Assembly: GCF_046244365.1 (NCBI RefSeq)
Contig: NZ_CP176395.1
Coordinates: 5,952,001 to 6,016,000 of the forward strand
From: Paenibacillus_V sp046244365
GTDB lineage: Bacteria > Bacillota > Bacilli > Paenibacillales > NBRC-103111
Direction of reading: 5' to 3'
DNA: 64,000 nt
The notes below the pieces were generated by a model. It worked only from the letters and a program-made list of their open reading frames with translations. It ran no database searches and was not told the origin of the DNA. This document shows, one piece after another, positions 41,113 through 50,563 of this stretch (positions are counted from its first letter, which is position 1; each line of letters opens with the position of its first letter). Position numbers and translations under genes: made by a program.

Positions 41113-42945
41113 CTATCCTGCCACTTTCCCCTCTCCGTCGATCGCCGGTATCGTGCACTTGATGATCGTACCGTGCCCCGGCCGGCTGCATAGCAGCAAA
41201 CCGTAGCCGGGTCCGAAATGAATCCGTATCCGGTCCGCGACATTGTTGACGCCTAGACCGTGCCGTTCCCCGAACGGATACGTTACCTTCGCATCCAAGA
41301 GCGACTGGTTCATCGCGGTTGCATACTGGAACGCAGTCAGCCGCTCCGGCGGAATACCGATGCCGTTATCCTCCACATAGAAGACGAGATTGCCCGCTTC
41401 CAGCCTGACCCGGATCCGAATCAAACCTTTATATTCGATCCCTTCGAAACCGTGCTGAATGCAGTTTTCCACAAGCGGCTGGAGCGTCAGCTTCTGAACC
41501 GTATAGTGCATAAGCTCCTCGGGAACGTCCAGCTCGTATTCGAACAAATCCTCGAAGCGGTAGCTTTGAATTTCCATATAGCTGGTTAAATGCTCCAGCT
41601 CCTGGCGGACCGATATTTCTTCCTTGTGATGGATGCTGATACGCAAAATATTGCCGAGCCGCCTTACCATCTGGCTGACCTTGCGCCCTTCGTTCTGCAC
41701 CGCCAAAATATTGATCGATTCCAGCGTGTTGAACAGGAAATGCGGTTTGATTTGGGCCTGGAGCAGCATAAGCTCGGCTTTGTTCTTGCGCTCTTGCTCC
41801 CGCTTGATCTCGCTCAGAAGATCGCTGATCCGCTCCGCCATACTGTTGAAGCCTCTGGACAGAACGGACGTTTCGTCCTCCGACTGCGCCTTCACGCGAA
41901 TCGACAAGTCGCCGAGCTCCACCCGTTTCATTGCGCCTACCACTCGTAAAATAAACCGGATAATCCGATTGACGAACACGAAATTAAATATAAACGCAAA
42001 CCCAAGGATAACCGTCAGGAAAAAAGCAATCCAGCCCATCACCGTCGTCAGCTGCCCGCTGACATCGTCAAGCGGCGTTATCGAAACGACGCTCCAGCCG
42101 GCCGCGCCCAAATCCTCAAGTTCGAGCGATTGGAACGACACAATGCTCGGCTTTTCGCCGAACTCCAGCTTTTCGCTTTCAAACGAATGGGACGGCTTTC
42201 GCGAGCCTTTGATCGTCTGGTATAAATTTTTCCCTTGCAGCTCCTGATTGTTATTATCGTAATGAACAAGACCGTCGGGGCCCATCAGCAGAAACCGCCT
42301 GTTGCTGGAGCTGCCCGTGTTGTACAAATTAAAAATGTTCTCCAGCTCGCCGAATTGAACCTGAAGCAGCATGATGCCGCGATCCTCTAAATTATAAAAA
42401 TCTTTGACCAGGCGCACCTGGTAATAGTACGAGCCTTCGAGCCCGAGCTCGGGACGCTCCGTCGGTCCGATCCATCTGGGAGTCCCGTTCCGTGCGAGCA
42501 CCTCGTCGTAGACGGGGCTTTCCTTCAATTTGTCGAACGAAATAAGCCGCTTATTCAAATTGCTGGCTGCGTAGGAGGAGCCTGAGCTCGAGAAGAGCGC
42601 GACGGATACGATCGGCTGGTAGGTCAGCACCGTCTGCCGGATGTTGCGCTCGAACGACGAATTCAGCTCGTTTCTTTCCTCCGTAGGCTGGCTACGCCAG
42701 TACATTTCCTTGTAAATCCCTTGAATTTCGCCTCGCATGATCGCATAATAGTCCGAAAAATAATTCGCTTCCTTCAAGACGTACCGGATGTTCCGGCCGA
42801 TCGCCTTGAGCGTCAGCTCGTTCTGCTCGCTGAATTTCGTTTCGATCAGCCTTTGCGAAAGCGTGAAGCTGCCCCAGCTTAACGCAAGCAGAGGCAGGAT
42901 GATGAAAATGAGGAACGCTCCGAATATTTTTTTCTTAAGGCTCAT
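41113..42945 (-). CDS. YesM-type sensor histidine kinase
   Basis: A 610-residue kinase: helix 1 (~8-30), extracellular sensor (~30-300), helix 2 (~305-325), HAMP (~327-380), phosphoacceptor H402 in AQIKPHFLFNTLESIN, and HATPase with YVEDNGIGIPPERL and GLGVNNVADRIRIHFG. The ATG 42945 lies behind a GAGGAG/GAGGA stretch. It shares long near-identical blocks with the kinase at 29202-31097 (LTLKAIGRN, KEANYFSD, IGP in the sensor), so the two probably arose by duplication and may sense related ligands. Encoded after two permease genes in one operon. Confidence 0.93.
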   Translation of the reverse strand: MSLKKKIFGAFLIFIILPLLALSWGSFTLSQRLIETKFSEQNELTLKAIGRNIRYVLKEANYFSDYYAIMRGEIQGIYKEMYWRSQPTEERNELNSSFERNIRQTVLTYQPIVSVALFSSSGSSYAASNLNKRLISFDKLKESPVYDEVLARNGTPRWIGPTERPELGLEGSYYYQVRLVKDFYNLEDRGIMLLQVQFGELENIFNLYNTGSSSNRRFLLMGPDGLVHYDNNNQELQGKNLYQTIKGSRKPSHSFESEKLEFGEKPSIVSFQSLELEDLGAAGWSVVSITPLDDVSGQLTTVMGWIAFFLTVILGFAFIFNFVFVNRIIRFILRVVGAMKRVELGDLSIRVKAQSEDETSVLSRGFNSMAERISDLLSEIKREQERKNKAELMLLQAQIKPHFLFNTLESINILAVQNEGRKVSQMVRRLGNILRISIHHKEEISVRQELEHLTSYMEIQSYRFEDLFEYELDVPEELMHYTVQKLTLQPLVENCIQHGFEGIEYKGLIRIRVRLEAGNLVFYVEDNGIGIPPERLTAFQYATAMNQSLLDAKVTYPFGERHGLGVNNVADRIRIHFGPGYGLLLCSRPGHGTIIKCTIPAIDGEGKVAG

Positions 42946-42971
42946 TCCTCATCATGCTCCTCTTCCGCTGC

Positions 42972-43796
42972 TTACCCCTTGACGCTTCCCGCAGCAACGC
43001 CTTCGATGATTTTCTTCTGCAAAACGGCATATACGATAATAACCGGCACGCTGCTGATCATGACCGCCGCGCTCATCGCTCCGTAGTTGAAGTTGAATTT
43101 GTCCATAAACGCGACCACCGCGACCGGCAAAGTGCGCAGGCTTTCCCCCGACAGGAGCAGGCTCGCCAAAATATACTCGTTCCAATGACTGATGAAATTG
43201 ATGATGAACACCGTGACGAGCGTGGGCATCGTCAAAGGCAGAATGATTCGTCCCAACAAGCCGAACACCGAAAGCCCGTCCATAATGCCGGCTTCCTCCA
43301 GTTCCTTCGGAACCGATTTAAGAAACGCCGCGATGACGAATACCGATAGCGGAATGCCGAATGCCGTGTAAGGAACGATCAAAGCGAACGGCGTATTATA
43401 GAGGCCGAGATTTTTGATCATGATATACAGCGGAATCAATAGCGATACCGGCGAAATGAGCAGGGAAAGCAGCAGCAGCCCGTACGTGATTTTGCTGAGG
43501 GCCGGAAACTTCATCCGGGTAACCGCGTACGCGATTCCCAGCGCGAGCAGGATCGATACGGTCGTCGCGGTCGTCGCGATGTACAGACTGTTAAAGAAAA
43601 ACTTGCCGATTTTGGCGCTCGTAAAAGCTTTCGTGTAATTTTCGAGACTGAAGCTTTCGGGCAAGCTCCACGGATTCGTGACGATTTCCGAATTCCCCTT
43701 AAACGAAGAGTTCAGGACGAAGAACAGCGGATACAGGATAATCAACAGATAAGGCAGGAGCACCAGGTGCGGGAATATGTTCGTACGCCTTTTCAT
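42972..43796 (-). CDS. Sugar ABC transporter permease (MalG type)
   Basis: A 274-residue CUT1 permease with six helices; LVLLPYLLIILYPLFFVLNS is the first. The EAA loop is ELEEAGIMDGLSVFGLLGRI, and the C-terminus IIEGVAAGSVKG is typical. AGGAGGT lies 11 bases before ATG 43796, within the preceding gene, and the two genes are separated by 1 bp, so translation is coupled. Confidence 0.95.
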   Translation of the reverse strand: MKRRTNIFPHLVLLPYLLIILYPLFFVLNSSFKGNSEIVTNPWSLPESFSLENYTKAFTSAKIGKFFFNSLYIATTATTVSILLALGIAYAVTRMKFPALSKITYGLLLLSLLISPVSLLIPLYIMIKNLGLYNTPFALIVPYTAFGIPLSVFVIAAFLKSVPKELEEAGIMDGLSVFGLLGRIILPLTMPTLVTVFIINFISHWNEYILASLLLSGESLRTLPVAVVAFMDKFNFNYGAMSAAVMISSVPVIIVYAVLQKKIIEGVAAGSVKG

Positions 43797-43797
43797 C

Positions 43798-44682
43798 TTA
43801 GTATTCGACCTCCTGCGACCTTCTGGTAATGAGATGGAAAATGAGGGTGAGCACGCATGTCAGTACAAAAATAACGATGGAAATCGCCGTGGCGTAGCCG
43901 TATTGTGACATCGAATACGCTTGCTTGTACATGTAGGTTCCCATGACCTCGGAGCTTCCGAACGGTCCGCCCGCCGTCATGATCAGAACGATGTCGATCG
44001 CATTCATGGCGCCCGTGATCGAAAGCAGCAGAATGACGAGAATGATCGGACGAATGAGCGGGATGATAATGTATCGGGCTTTCCGCCAGCCTACCGCGCC
44101 GTCGATTTCGCCGGCCTCCTGCATTTCCTTCGAAATGCCGAAGATCGCCGCAAGCACGAGCACGATATAGAAACCGAACCACTGCCAGGAGTTCGTGACC
44201 AGAATGGCCAGGAACGCGAAGTTTTCTTCGCCCAGCCAGCCTTTGGTCCATGATTCCAAACCAACCAGCCTCAAAATCTGGTTGACCAGACCCGCATCCG
44301 GATGATAGATAAACTTCCAGATTACGCCGACAACCGCTGTGGACAAAATGCTCGGCATAAACACGGTCGTTTTATAAAAGTCCATAAACTTGCGTACGTT
44401 GCTAAGAATAATCGACAAAATGACGATGATCGGAATTTGCACGAAGGATGAGAACAGCACGAAAATCAGATTGTTTTTAAGCGCCGTCAAAAACTTCTCG
44501 TCCTGCACGGCTTTCACGAAATTGTCGAGGCCGGTAAAGACCGGTTCGTTGATTCCGTTCCAGCTCGTAACCGAATACCGCAGGGAGCTAAGGAGCGGTA
44601 CGATATAGAATGTGATGTACAGAGCCATCGCCGGCAAAATAAAAATCGCATAGGCATATGGATTGCGCATGACTTTATTCAT
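43798..44682 (-). CDS. Sugar ABC transporter permease (MalF type)
   Basis: A 294-residue CUT1 permease starting MNKVMRNPYAYAIFILPAMA. The EAA loop is EMQEAGEIDGAVGWRKARYI. ATG 44680-44682 has AAGGAGG at 6 bases. A longer open frame upstream reads through the 36 bp tandem repeat (peptide MLTKSFSSGKRL repeated) and is not accepted as coding. Pairs with the MalG-type protein. Confidence 0.95.
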   Translation of the reverse strand: MNKVMRNPYAYAIFILPAMALYITFYIVPLLSSLRYSVTSWNGINEPVFTGLDNFVKAVQDEKFLTALKNNLIFVLFSSFVQIPIIVILSIILSNVRKFMDFYKTTVFMPSILSTAVVGVIWKFIYHPDAGLVNQILRLVGLESWTKGWLGEENFAFLAILVTNSWQWFGFYIVLVLAAIFGISKEMQEAGEIDGAVGWRKARYIIIPLIRPIILVILLLSITGAMNAIDIVLIMTAGGPFGSSEVMGTYMYKQAYSMSQYGYATAISIVIFVLTCVLTLIFHLITRRSQEVEY

Positions 44683-44710
44683 GATAGACCTCCTTAAACG
44701 TTTTCCGGAG

Positions 44711-44846
44711 GAAAACGACTTCGTAAGCATCAGCTGTTTTCTGAAGGAAAATCGCTTCGTAAGCATCGGCTGCTCCAAGAATGGATAACGGCTTCGTCTC
44801 CAGAAGCTGTTTACCGATAGAAAACGATTTCGTAAGCATCCGTTGT
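44711..44846 (-). repeat. Four-copy tandem repeat, period about 36 bp, inside the transporter operon
   Basis: Copies of GAAAACGACTTCGTAAGCAT followed by CGGCTG recur, with TTCGT at 44720, 44756, 44793 and 44829. The third copy is the most diverged. The array lies in the untranslated gap between the binding protein and the first permease gene, directly upstream of the permease ribosome site. Confidence 0.85.
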
Positions 44847-44895
44847 CTTATTGGTGAGTGTGGCCGGAGGTCCTAACGCTCGTTTAGCGTGAAGC

Positions 44896-44922
44896 GGGCA
44901 CCACCGCAATCGTGTGGCGCCC
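44896..44922 (-). terminator. Stem-loop after the binding protein gene
   Basis: GGGCGCCAC pairs with GTGGTGCCC (one G-T pair) on the minus strand with a 9-base loop, 20 bp after the stop. No T-run follows, so it may protect the upstream mRNA end or attenuate, rather than fully terminate. Confidence 0.6.
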
Positions 44923-44942
44923 GACCTTTCGTGCCTTCTTCG

Positions 44943-46316
44943 CTATTTCGCTTTGTTTGCTTCGTCTTGCGCTTTTTGCATTTTTTCAGCCGCTTTGTCA
45001 GCCGTTACTTTGCCGCCCATCAGCTCTTCCATCGTTTCTTCCAGCGTTTTCTTCACGGATGCTTGCACGAGTGCGTCGAATGCCGGGAAGGCGCCTTTTT
45101 TAGCGGAGCTTTGGCCTTTCACCACATCGGCGACAAGCCCTTTCACATCGCCCGGATCGGCAAGCTTCATGGCCGGGATACGGCCGGAGTTTTTCAGCTC
45201 GCGTTTTTGGTTTTCGTCGTTGAAGAAATTTTTGATGAACGCTTTGACCGCTTTCAGCTCGTTCTCGTTAAGCTTGCTGGAGAAGCCGTAGCCGTTGGAG
45301 AAGCCGCCGTTGATGTAGTCGTCGCCTTTGCCGCCCACGTTCGGGAAGTTAAAGAAGCTGACGTTGTCTTTGATCGTCGATTTCTCGCCTGTGATTCCTG
45401 CGATTGCCCAGCTTCCGTCCATCAGCATGGCCGCTTGGCCGGTGTAGAACTTCGCTTGGCCGTCCGGATATTTCATCGCGATGACGTTTTTGTCGATGTA
45501 GCCTTTTTGTTTCAGCTCTTCAAGCTTTTTGAAAGCGTCGACAACTGCCGCATCCGTCCATTTCGATTTGCCTGTCGCGAACCCTTCTTGCTGCTCCGGT
45601 CCGCCGTTGCGAACGAACAGGGTGTTGGCCAGCATGTTGATTACCCAGCCGTCTCCGCCTCCGCCGCCCATGGCGATCGGAACGATGCCCTTCGCTTTAA
45701 GCGCTTCGCAAACCTTGAGGAATTCGTCCCACGTTTTCGGCACTTGCACGCCGGCGTCGGCGAACATTTTCGTATTGTAGAACACGCCTTCTACGAAGCC
45801 GGAATCCGGAAGGCCGTAGATTTTGCCGTCTACCGTAAATTCGCTGAGGTTTAAGAACTTGTCTTTCAAGCCAAGCTCGGTCAGAATCGGAGTCAGGTCG
45901 AGCAGACGGCCCGCTTTCGAATAGTTCTTCGTATCATCACCGCCGAACAAGTTGAAGATCGGAGGCGGGTTGCCGGCAGCCATTTCGGCTTTCAGCTTCT
46001 GGTCGCGGTTCACGACGTCGTCCACGCCGTCAAGCTCGAATTTCAAGCCCGGCACTTGGGATTCGGTCGTTTTGACCACGTCTTGCAGAAGAGCGAGCGT
46101 GTTTTTCGCCGTGTCGCGGATGTTAATGTGGCGAATCGTCATTTTGAAATCTTTCGGTTTCTCGGACTCTGCCGGTTTCACCGAAGCCGAAGGAGATGCC
46201 GAAGGAGAATTGGACGCTGCGTTCTTATTGTCGTTGCTGCCGCTTCCGCATCCTACTGCCGTTGCCGCCATCGTGAGTGCCATCGTGAGGGATAACATCG
46301 TTTTCTTCTTATTCAT
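44943..46316 (-). CDS. Sugar ABC transporter substrate-binding lipoprotein
   Basis: A 457-residue family-1 binding protein. The signal peptide (MNKKKTMLSLTMALTMAATA) ends at the lipobox VGC (Cys ~22), followed by an Asn/Ser/Pro/Ala linker. IFNLFGGDDTKNYSKAGRLL and FTVDGKIYGLPDSGFVEGVF are shared with the binding protein at 31126-32463. ATG 46314-46316 follows AGGAGGT at 8 bases. First gene of the six-gene operon ending in NagZ, so the ligand is probably a GlcNAc-containing oligosaccharide. A cre site overlaps the promoter. Confidence 0.93.
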   Translation of the reverse strand: MNKKKTMLSLTMALTMAATAVGCGSGSNDNKNAASNSPSASPSASVKPAESEKPKDFKMTIRHINIRDTAKNTLALLQDVVKTTESQVPGLKFELDGVDDVVNRDQKLKAEMAAGNPPPIFNLFGGDDTKNYSKAGRLLDLTPILTELGLKDKFLNLSEFTVDGKIYGLPDSGFVEGVFYNTKMFADAGVQVPKTWDEFLKVCEALKAKGIVPIAMGGGGGDGWVINMLANTLFVRNGGPEQQEGFATGKSKWTDAAVVDAFKKLEELKQKGYIDKNVIAMKYPDGQAKFYTGQAAMLMDGSWAIAGITGEKSTIKDNVSFFNFPNVGGKGDDYINGGFSNGYGFSSKLNENELKAVKAFIKNFFNDENQKRELKNSGRIPAMKLADPGDVKGLVADVVKGQSSAKKGAFPAFDALVQASVKKTLEETMEELMGGKVTADKAAEKMQKAQDEANKAK

Positions 46317-46344
46317 TTGCGGTGACCTCCTATTTTTCGTTTGC

Positions 46345-46370
46345 TTGGTTTCGCTTACATTTTGATTATA
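46345..46370 (-). promoter_or_regulatory. Operon promoter -10 with cre site
   Basis: On the minus strand a perfect -10 TATAAT (46370-46365) is followed after 4 bp by ATGTAAGCGAAACCAA (46360-46345), which matches the relaxed cre consensus WTGNNARCGNWWWCAW at all but one position. The -35 is poor, as expected for an activator-dependent promoter. Binding of CcpA here would block the start site. Confidence 0.65.
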
Positions 46371-46588
46371 GGAAGAACGGCGCATTCCTCACAGACGGAC
46401 ATTTCGCGAAAAGAGGGATAAAATTCTCTACTCCGTCTCCGCTTAACGAAGCTCCGAAGCGTAGACCCGGTTCTTTGCGGGGAGCCCCTAAGAGCACAAA
46501 GTGCCCCTTATGATTGGGACAATAATTGCATAAGAAAGCGGCTAATATGCGCAACCGGAGCAGGGGGTATCCGTCTCCACCTCCGTGA

Positions 46589-46633
46589 AAGTCGTATCCT
46601 TTTGATTACACGCAAGGAAAGGATACGACATTC
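46589..46633. repeat. Long stem-loop in an intergenic gap
   Basis: GTCGTATCCTTT and AAAGGATACGAC pair perfectly around about 20 bases. It lies in the 438 bp gap between the binding protein operon promoter and the PBP terminator. There is no T-run; it may be a regulatory hairpin or a repeat remnant. I see no gene in this gap. Confidence 0.6.
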
Positions 46634-46718
46634 AAGTCGGCCGCCAGGTTTTTCCGCCGCATACCCCCTACTCCTTTGCCGAGTATTAGGCACCCCAGCA
46701 ACTTTCCCCGGCACAATC

Positions 46719-46756
46719 AAAAAAGCTGTCCCAAACATCGGGACAGCTTTCGTTTT
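46719..46756 (-). terminator. PBP gene terminator
   Basis: AAAGCTGTCCC/GGGACAGCTTT stem with a 7-base loop and TTTTTT on the minus strand, immediately after the stop. Confidence 0.95.
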
Positions 46757-48578
46757 AGGGGCGGGCAAATGCAGCGGCCGCCGGGGCGGATTCGGCCATA
46801 ATATCCATAACGCCGCGGAAGACGGCGTTAGCAAGACCGGCTTCGGATGCGTCCGTGTCCGCGATCATGACTGCGGCCGCGAATCGGGGCTCGTCGGTCG
46901 GCCCGAAGCCCACGAACCATTGATGAACGAGACTTCCGCTTCCCGTCTGCGCCGTGCCGGACTTTCCTGCCAGCTTCCATTTCGCTTTTTGCAGCGACTT
47001 TCCCGTTCCGTGGTCGACGACACCTTGCATCCAAGCGAGCAGCGTCGCAGCCGTCTTGGGTGAAATGCCCGCCATACGGCCGGAAACGGTTTTCTCGGGA
47101 AAGGCGTAAAGCAAACGGCCGCTTTGATAGCGAATTTCGGTCACCGCCCGCGGCTCTCGGACGACGCCGCCGTTCAAAAGCGTCACTACCATATTGGCGG
47201 CGGCAAGCGGCGTCATCCGGACATCCCGCTGTCCGATTGCCGTCTGGGCGCGTACGCCTTCATCGTTCGGCGGCGTCCCGGGCGCGAACAGCTGACCGCC
47301 GTCTTCGCCGTCCAGCTGGCGGAAGGAGGGCTGTCCCGGCGTATCGCCGGTCCATCCGACGGGAAGGAGCACGCCGAGCTTTCGGGCATAGGCCGCGAGC
47401 GTCTCGGAGGACAGCCGCTGCATCACTTTTGCAAATGTTATGTTGCACGATTCGGCAAAAGCGTCGGAGAACGTAATGTTCCCGTGTCCGCCCGGGAGCC
47501 AGCACGAAAATCCGTACTTGCCGAGCTCGCCCTCGCAGCGGAACACTTCGTTCGGCTTGACGACGCCTTCCTCCAGCGCGGCTGCGGCCACGACCGTCTT
47601 AAAAACCGACCCCGGCTCCGCGGCTTGAAGCGCTCGATTCTCCCACCCGCGCTCATCCAGCTTAATGCGATAGGGGTTAAACGCCGGTCTGCTCGACATG
47701 GCGACGATATCCGCCGTTTTCGCGTCGAGAACCACGACCGCACCCTTTCTTACGTGAAGCCGGTCAAGCAGCGCTTCAATTTTAGATTCCGCAGGCAGGC
47801 TCAATGCGGTGACCACTTTCGTCGGATAATGGACGTTAACCGGTTCGACTAACCGGACATCGAGTCCGGATAGCGGATTGTTCTGCCCGTCGGTAAACAG
47901 CGACAGCGTGGTGGGACCGATGCCCTGCACATAGGGCTGAAACGTTTTCTCCAGCCCCGATCCGCCAATGCGGCTTGCCAGCGTAAACTGGCCGCGTGCC
48001 AGCTTGTCCGCGTATTCCGCTTGTACGCGTTCGGGGTTTTCGCCGATAAAGCCGATCAGTTGGGACGCAGGGTAGGGCTGAATATAGCGAGACTCGTAGG
48101 TCGTTACCGTAATGCCTGGCACGCGAAGCTCTTTTAGCCGCTTCGCTTGAGCGTCCGTGAGCCTTAAGGGGACATCGCGCAGCGATTCGTCGCTTGCGGG
48201 GCCGCGGCTTTGCTTGGTCCACCAAGCAGGCTGCTTCAGCCCTTGCAAGAAGCCAAGCCACTCCCTCTCGGACACGCCCAGAATGCCGGCCGCAGCCGCA
48301 ACGCCAGAGCTCTTTTTGGCCTGTTCCTTATTGGGGAATACCAGCAGGGCAGCGTATCGCTCCCCGGTCAGCGGGAGTCCGCTGCGGTCGTAAAAGCCCC
48401 CCCGTCCGCTATCCAGCACGACCCGCTGCTCGCGCTGCTCGACCGAATGGCGGATAAGCGCAGAACTAGCATGTCCGAAGCCGGGTACAACCTGCACCAT
48501 CAAAAGCCTGACGGCAAGTACGCCCATCATGACGCTTACCGCGAGCAGAACAAACACTATACGCCGTTTATCGAGCAT
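46755..48578 (-). CDS. Class B penicillin-binding protein (transpeptidase)
   Basis: A 607-residue protein with one N-terminal membrane helix (~6-30), a PBP dimerisation domain (~50-245) and a transpeptidase domain. The catalytic SxxK is in EPGSVFKTVV (S324), the SxN in ESCNITF (S377), and the KSG triad in AGKSGTAQTG near residue 555. ATG 48578 is preferred: GGAG precedes it by 11 bases, whereas the GTG four codons upstream overlaps it. It cross-links peptidoglycan, and the architecture is that of the PBP2B/SpoVD/PbpI group without PASTA domains. It is monocistronic with its own terminator; whether it serves vegetative wall or sporulation is unclear. Confidence 0.9.
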   Translation of the reverse strand: MLDKRRIVFVLLAVSVMMGVLAVRLLMVQVVPGFGHASSALIRHSVEQREQRVVLDSGRGGFYDRSGLPLTGERYAALLVFPNKEQAKKSSGVAAAAGILGVSEREWLGFLQGLKQPAWWTKQSRGPASDESLRDVPLRLTDAQAKRLKELRVPGITVTTYESRYIQPYPASQLIGFIGENPERVQAEYADKLARGQFTLASRIGGSGLEKTFQPYVQGIGPTTLSLFTDGQNNPLSGLDVRLVEPVNVHYPTKVVTALSLPAESKIEALLDRLHVRKGAVVVLDAKTADIVAMSSRPAFNPYRIKLDERGWENRALQAAEPGSVFKTVVAAAALEEGVVKPNEVFRCEGELGKYGFSCWLPGGHGNITFSDAFAESCNITFAKVMQRLSSETLAAYARKLGVLLPVGWTGDTPGQPSFRQLDGEDGGQLFAPGTPPNDEGVRAQTAIGQRDVRMTPLAAANMVVTLLNGGVVREPRAVTEIRYQSGRLLYAFPEKTVSGRMAGISPKTAATLLAWMQGVVDHGTGKSLQKAKWKLAGKSGTAQTGSGSLVHQWFVGFGPTDEPRFAAAVMIADTDASEAGLANAVFRGVMDIMAESAPAAAAFARP

Positions 48579-48723
48579 CCTGTTAGCCACTCCGTTTTAT
48601 GCGATATGTTGATGTTGCTACCAGTATGTACATCGCACACGGGCGGCAAACGGACGTTAGCGAAAACCCCCTTTTCTTAAAAGGAAGCCAGCTTGTCACA
48701 GAAACCGTCGCGCTTTCCTGAAC

Positions 48724-48752
48724 AATAAGAAACGGCCCCTAAGGGCCGTTGC
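48724..48752 (-). terminator. Terminator of the third binding protein gene
   Basis: AACGGCCC/GGGCCGTT stem followed by TCTTATT on the minus strand, about 85 bp after the stop. Confidence 0.75.
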
Positions 48753-48836
48753 ATAGATTATGGAATGAAGTCGGCTTTCACGTCGTCGATGAGCGTTTTC
48801 TTAATGTGCCTATGCCGTTGAGTTTTGCCAGACCCG

Positions 48837-50480
48837 TTATTTCTTCTGGTTCGTCGGCCATGCAAACGGGATACCCAGCGCTTTTTTGGCCTCCTGGAAC
48901 TTCTTGTTCTGATAGTCGTACAGCTTCTGATAGCCAAGCTTGTTCTCCAGCTCGATGCCCTCGTTGTAAAATTTCTCGATGTCGGCGTCGGACTTCGCCA
49001 AAATCATTTTGGCTCTTTGCTTGGTTCGGTTCTCTTCGATCTTCGCATTAATCCCCGCTTCCTCCGTCCCGCCAAGCGGCGTGGCCGATTCGAACGGAAG
49101 CATGTCATAGGTAAACTCGCCGAAATATTCATTCGCCTTCCGCTTCAGCATTTCGTCTTCCGTGTTCACCACAGGCGCCGTTCGCTGAATCGGTGCCCAG
49201 TTGATCAGCCATTCCAGCGTACCGTTCCCATATTTCAGCTTGGCCTTGTTCGCGTCCTCCGCCTTCAGCTTGTTGAACTCGTCCGAAATTTTCACTTTTC
49301 CGTTCGCGTCATAGTCCCAAGCTGCGCCTTTCGGTCCGTAATAGACGTTCAAGCTCATTTCTTCCTGCGACAAGTAGTTGAACAGCTTGATGATCCGGTC
49401 CGGATTTTTGGCCTTGCTGCTGATCATCGACAATGTCCAGCCGGATGCAGGAACCGGATCCACATAGGGCTTGTTTCCTTTGTCTCCTTTAGTAGGCCCT
49501 ACATTCACGTACACCGCTTTCGGATCTTTCTGGAACAATCCGCTCCAATTGATGGTCTTGTTCGTCATGGCAAACACGGCTCCGTTTACGACCTTCTCCT
49601 GCACTTGGTTTTTGGTCAACGTCTGGCTGTCCTCCGGCATGAGTCCTTCCCGGTACAGACGGTTCAGGAACTTATACGCTTCCAGCGTTTCCGGCGTGCG
49701 CTCGCGGTCGATCAGATTGCCCTGCGCATCCTCCCGAGGCGCCCCGAAGAAGTACGAGATGACCCAGCTGTCAAAATATGCGGGCGTCAGCGCAAAGCCG
49801 TTATATTTAGTACCCGAATCCTTGACCTTGCGAAGCGCCGCGACCAAGCCTTCCTTCGTTGTGAAATCGTCAGCCTTGATGCCAAGCTGATCCATGATGT
49901 CTTTACGGGCATACAAGCCCTGGTTGCTGAGGATACGATCGCCGGGCTTGAACGTTTCCTTAGCCCAGAAATAGCTGGCGTATCCATAGAAATGGCCGTC
50001 CGGGTTGCGGAACCAGTCCTGCATCGTTTTGGGCACCTGGAACGACGGGTCGTGCTTCTTAATCAGCTCGTCAAGCGGCGCTACCAAGCCCGATTTCTCG
50101 AGCACGCCCCTCTGCGGCGAAGCTTTATCGACCGTGATAACATCCGGGATGTCGCCGGAGGCGATGATAGCGCTAAGCTTGTCGGAATTCCCCGACATGA
50201 AATCGATCGAGATGCCGGTGTCTTCCGTAACTTTTTTGTCCAACAGGTTATTTACGGAATCCCAGTTTTTCTTGTAATAGTCTTGGTCGACGAACCAGGT
50301 GATCTTGAGCGGCGACTTGTCCTCCGGCTTCTTCGTCGATGCCGCGGACGACGATTCCGACGGCTTCGGGGACGCCGACTGCTGCGCACCTTTATCCTTG
50401 TCGGAAGTACATCCCGCCATTAGCGATCCCAGCATCGTAACGGCGAGCGCGGTGCCGTATAAACCCTTCCTGCTTTTCAT
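48837..50480 (-). CDS. LplA/YtcQ-type sugar-binding lipoprotein
   Basis: A 547-residue solute-binding protein, longer than MalE-type proteins, as is usual for the LplA/LipO group. The lipobox is MAGC (Cys ~23), and a Ser/Pro/Lys linker follows. SGDIPDVITVDKASPQRGVL, and later blocks around YGYASYFWAKETFKPGDRIL, match that family by eye. ATG 50480 has GGGGAGG upstream. Last gene of an operon with two permeases. Such systems take up oligosaccharides of plant or host polysaccharides; no hydrolase is next to it to name the substrate. Confidence 0.9.
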   Translation of the reverse strand: MKSRKGLYGTALAVTMLGSLMAGCTSDKDKGAQQSASPKPSESSSAASTKKPEDKSPLKITWFVDQDYYKKNWDSVNNLLDKKVTEDTGISIDFMSGNSDKLSAIIASGDIPDVITVDKASPQRGVLEKSGLVAPLDELIKKHDPSFQVPKTMQDWFRNPDGHFYGYASYFWAKETFKPGDRILSNQGLYARKDIMDQLGIKADDFTTKEGLVAALRKVKDSGTKYNGFALTPAYFDSWVISYFFGAPREDAQGNLIDRERTPETLEAYKFLNRLYREGLMPEDSQTLTKNQVQEKVVNGAVFAMTNKTINWSGLFQKDPKAVYVNVGPTKGDKGNKPYVDPVPASGWTLSMISSKAKNPDRIIKLFNYLSQEEMSLNVYYGPKGAAWDYDANGKVKISDEFNKLKAEDANKAKLKYGNGTLEWLINWAPIQRTAPVVNTEDEMLKRKANEYFGEFTYDMLPFESATPLGGTEEAGINAKIEENRTKQRAKMILAKSDADIEKFYNEGIELENKLGYQKLYDYQNKKFQEAKKALGIPFAWPTNQKK

Positions 50481-50563
50481 TCTTTTTTCCTCCCCTTCGT
50501 CTATGCTTTATGTTGTTAATTTACAGCATAAGCGTGAGACTTGCATGCTATTTGCCGTAAAGA

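Noticed and set aside
44683..44778. N-terminal extension of the MalF-type permease
   Set aside because: The extra residues are a translation of the 36 bp tandem repeat, and a perfect AAGGAGG precedes the internal ATG at 44680-44682.
46508..46834. Minus-strand frame after the PBP gene
   Set aside because: It runs through the PBP terminator and overlaps the end of the PBP gene in another frame; no family resemblance.
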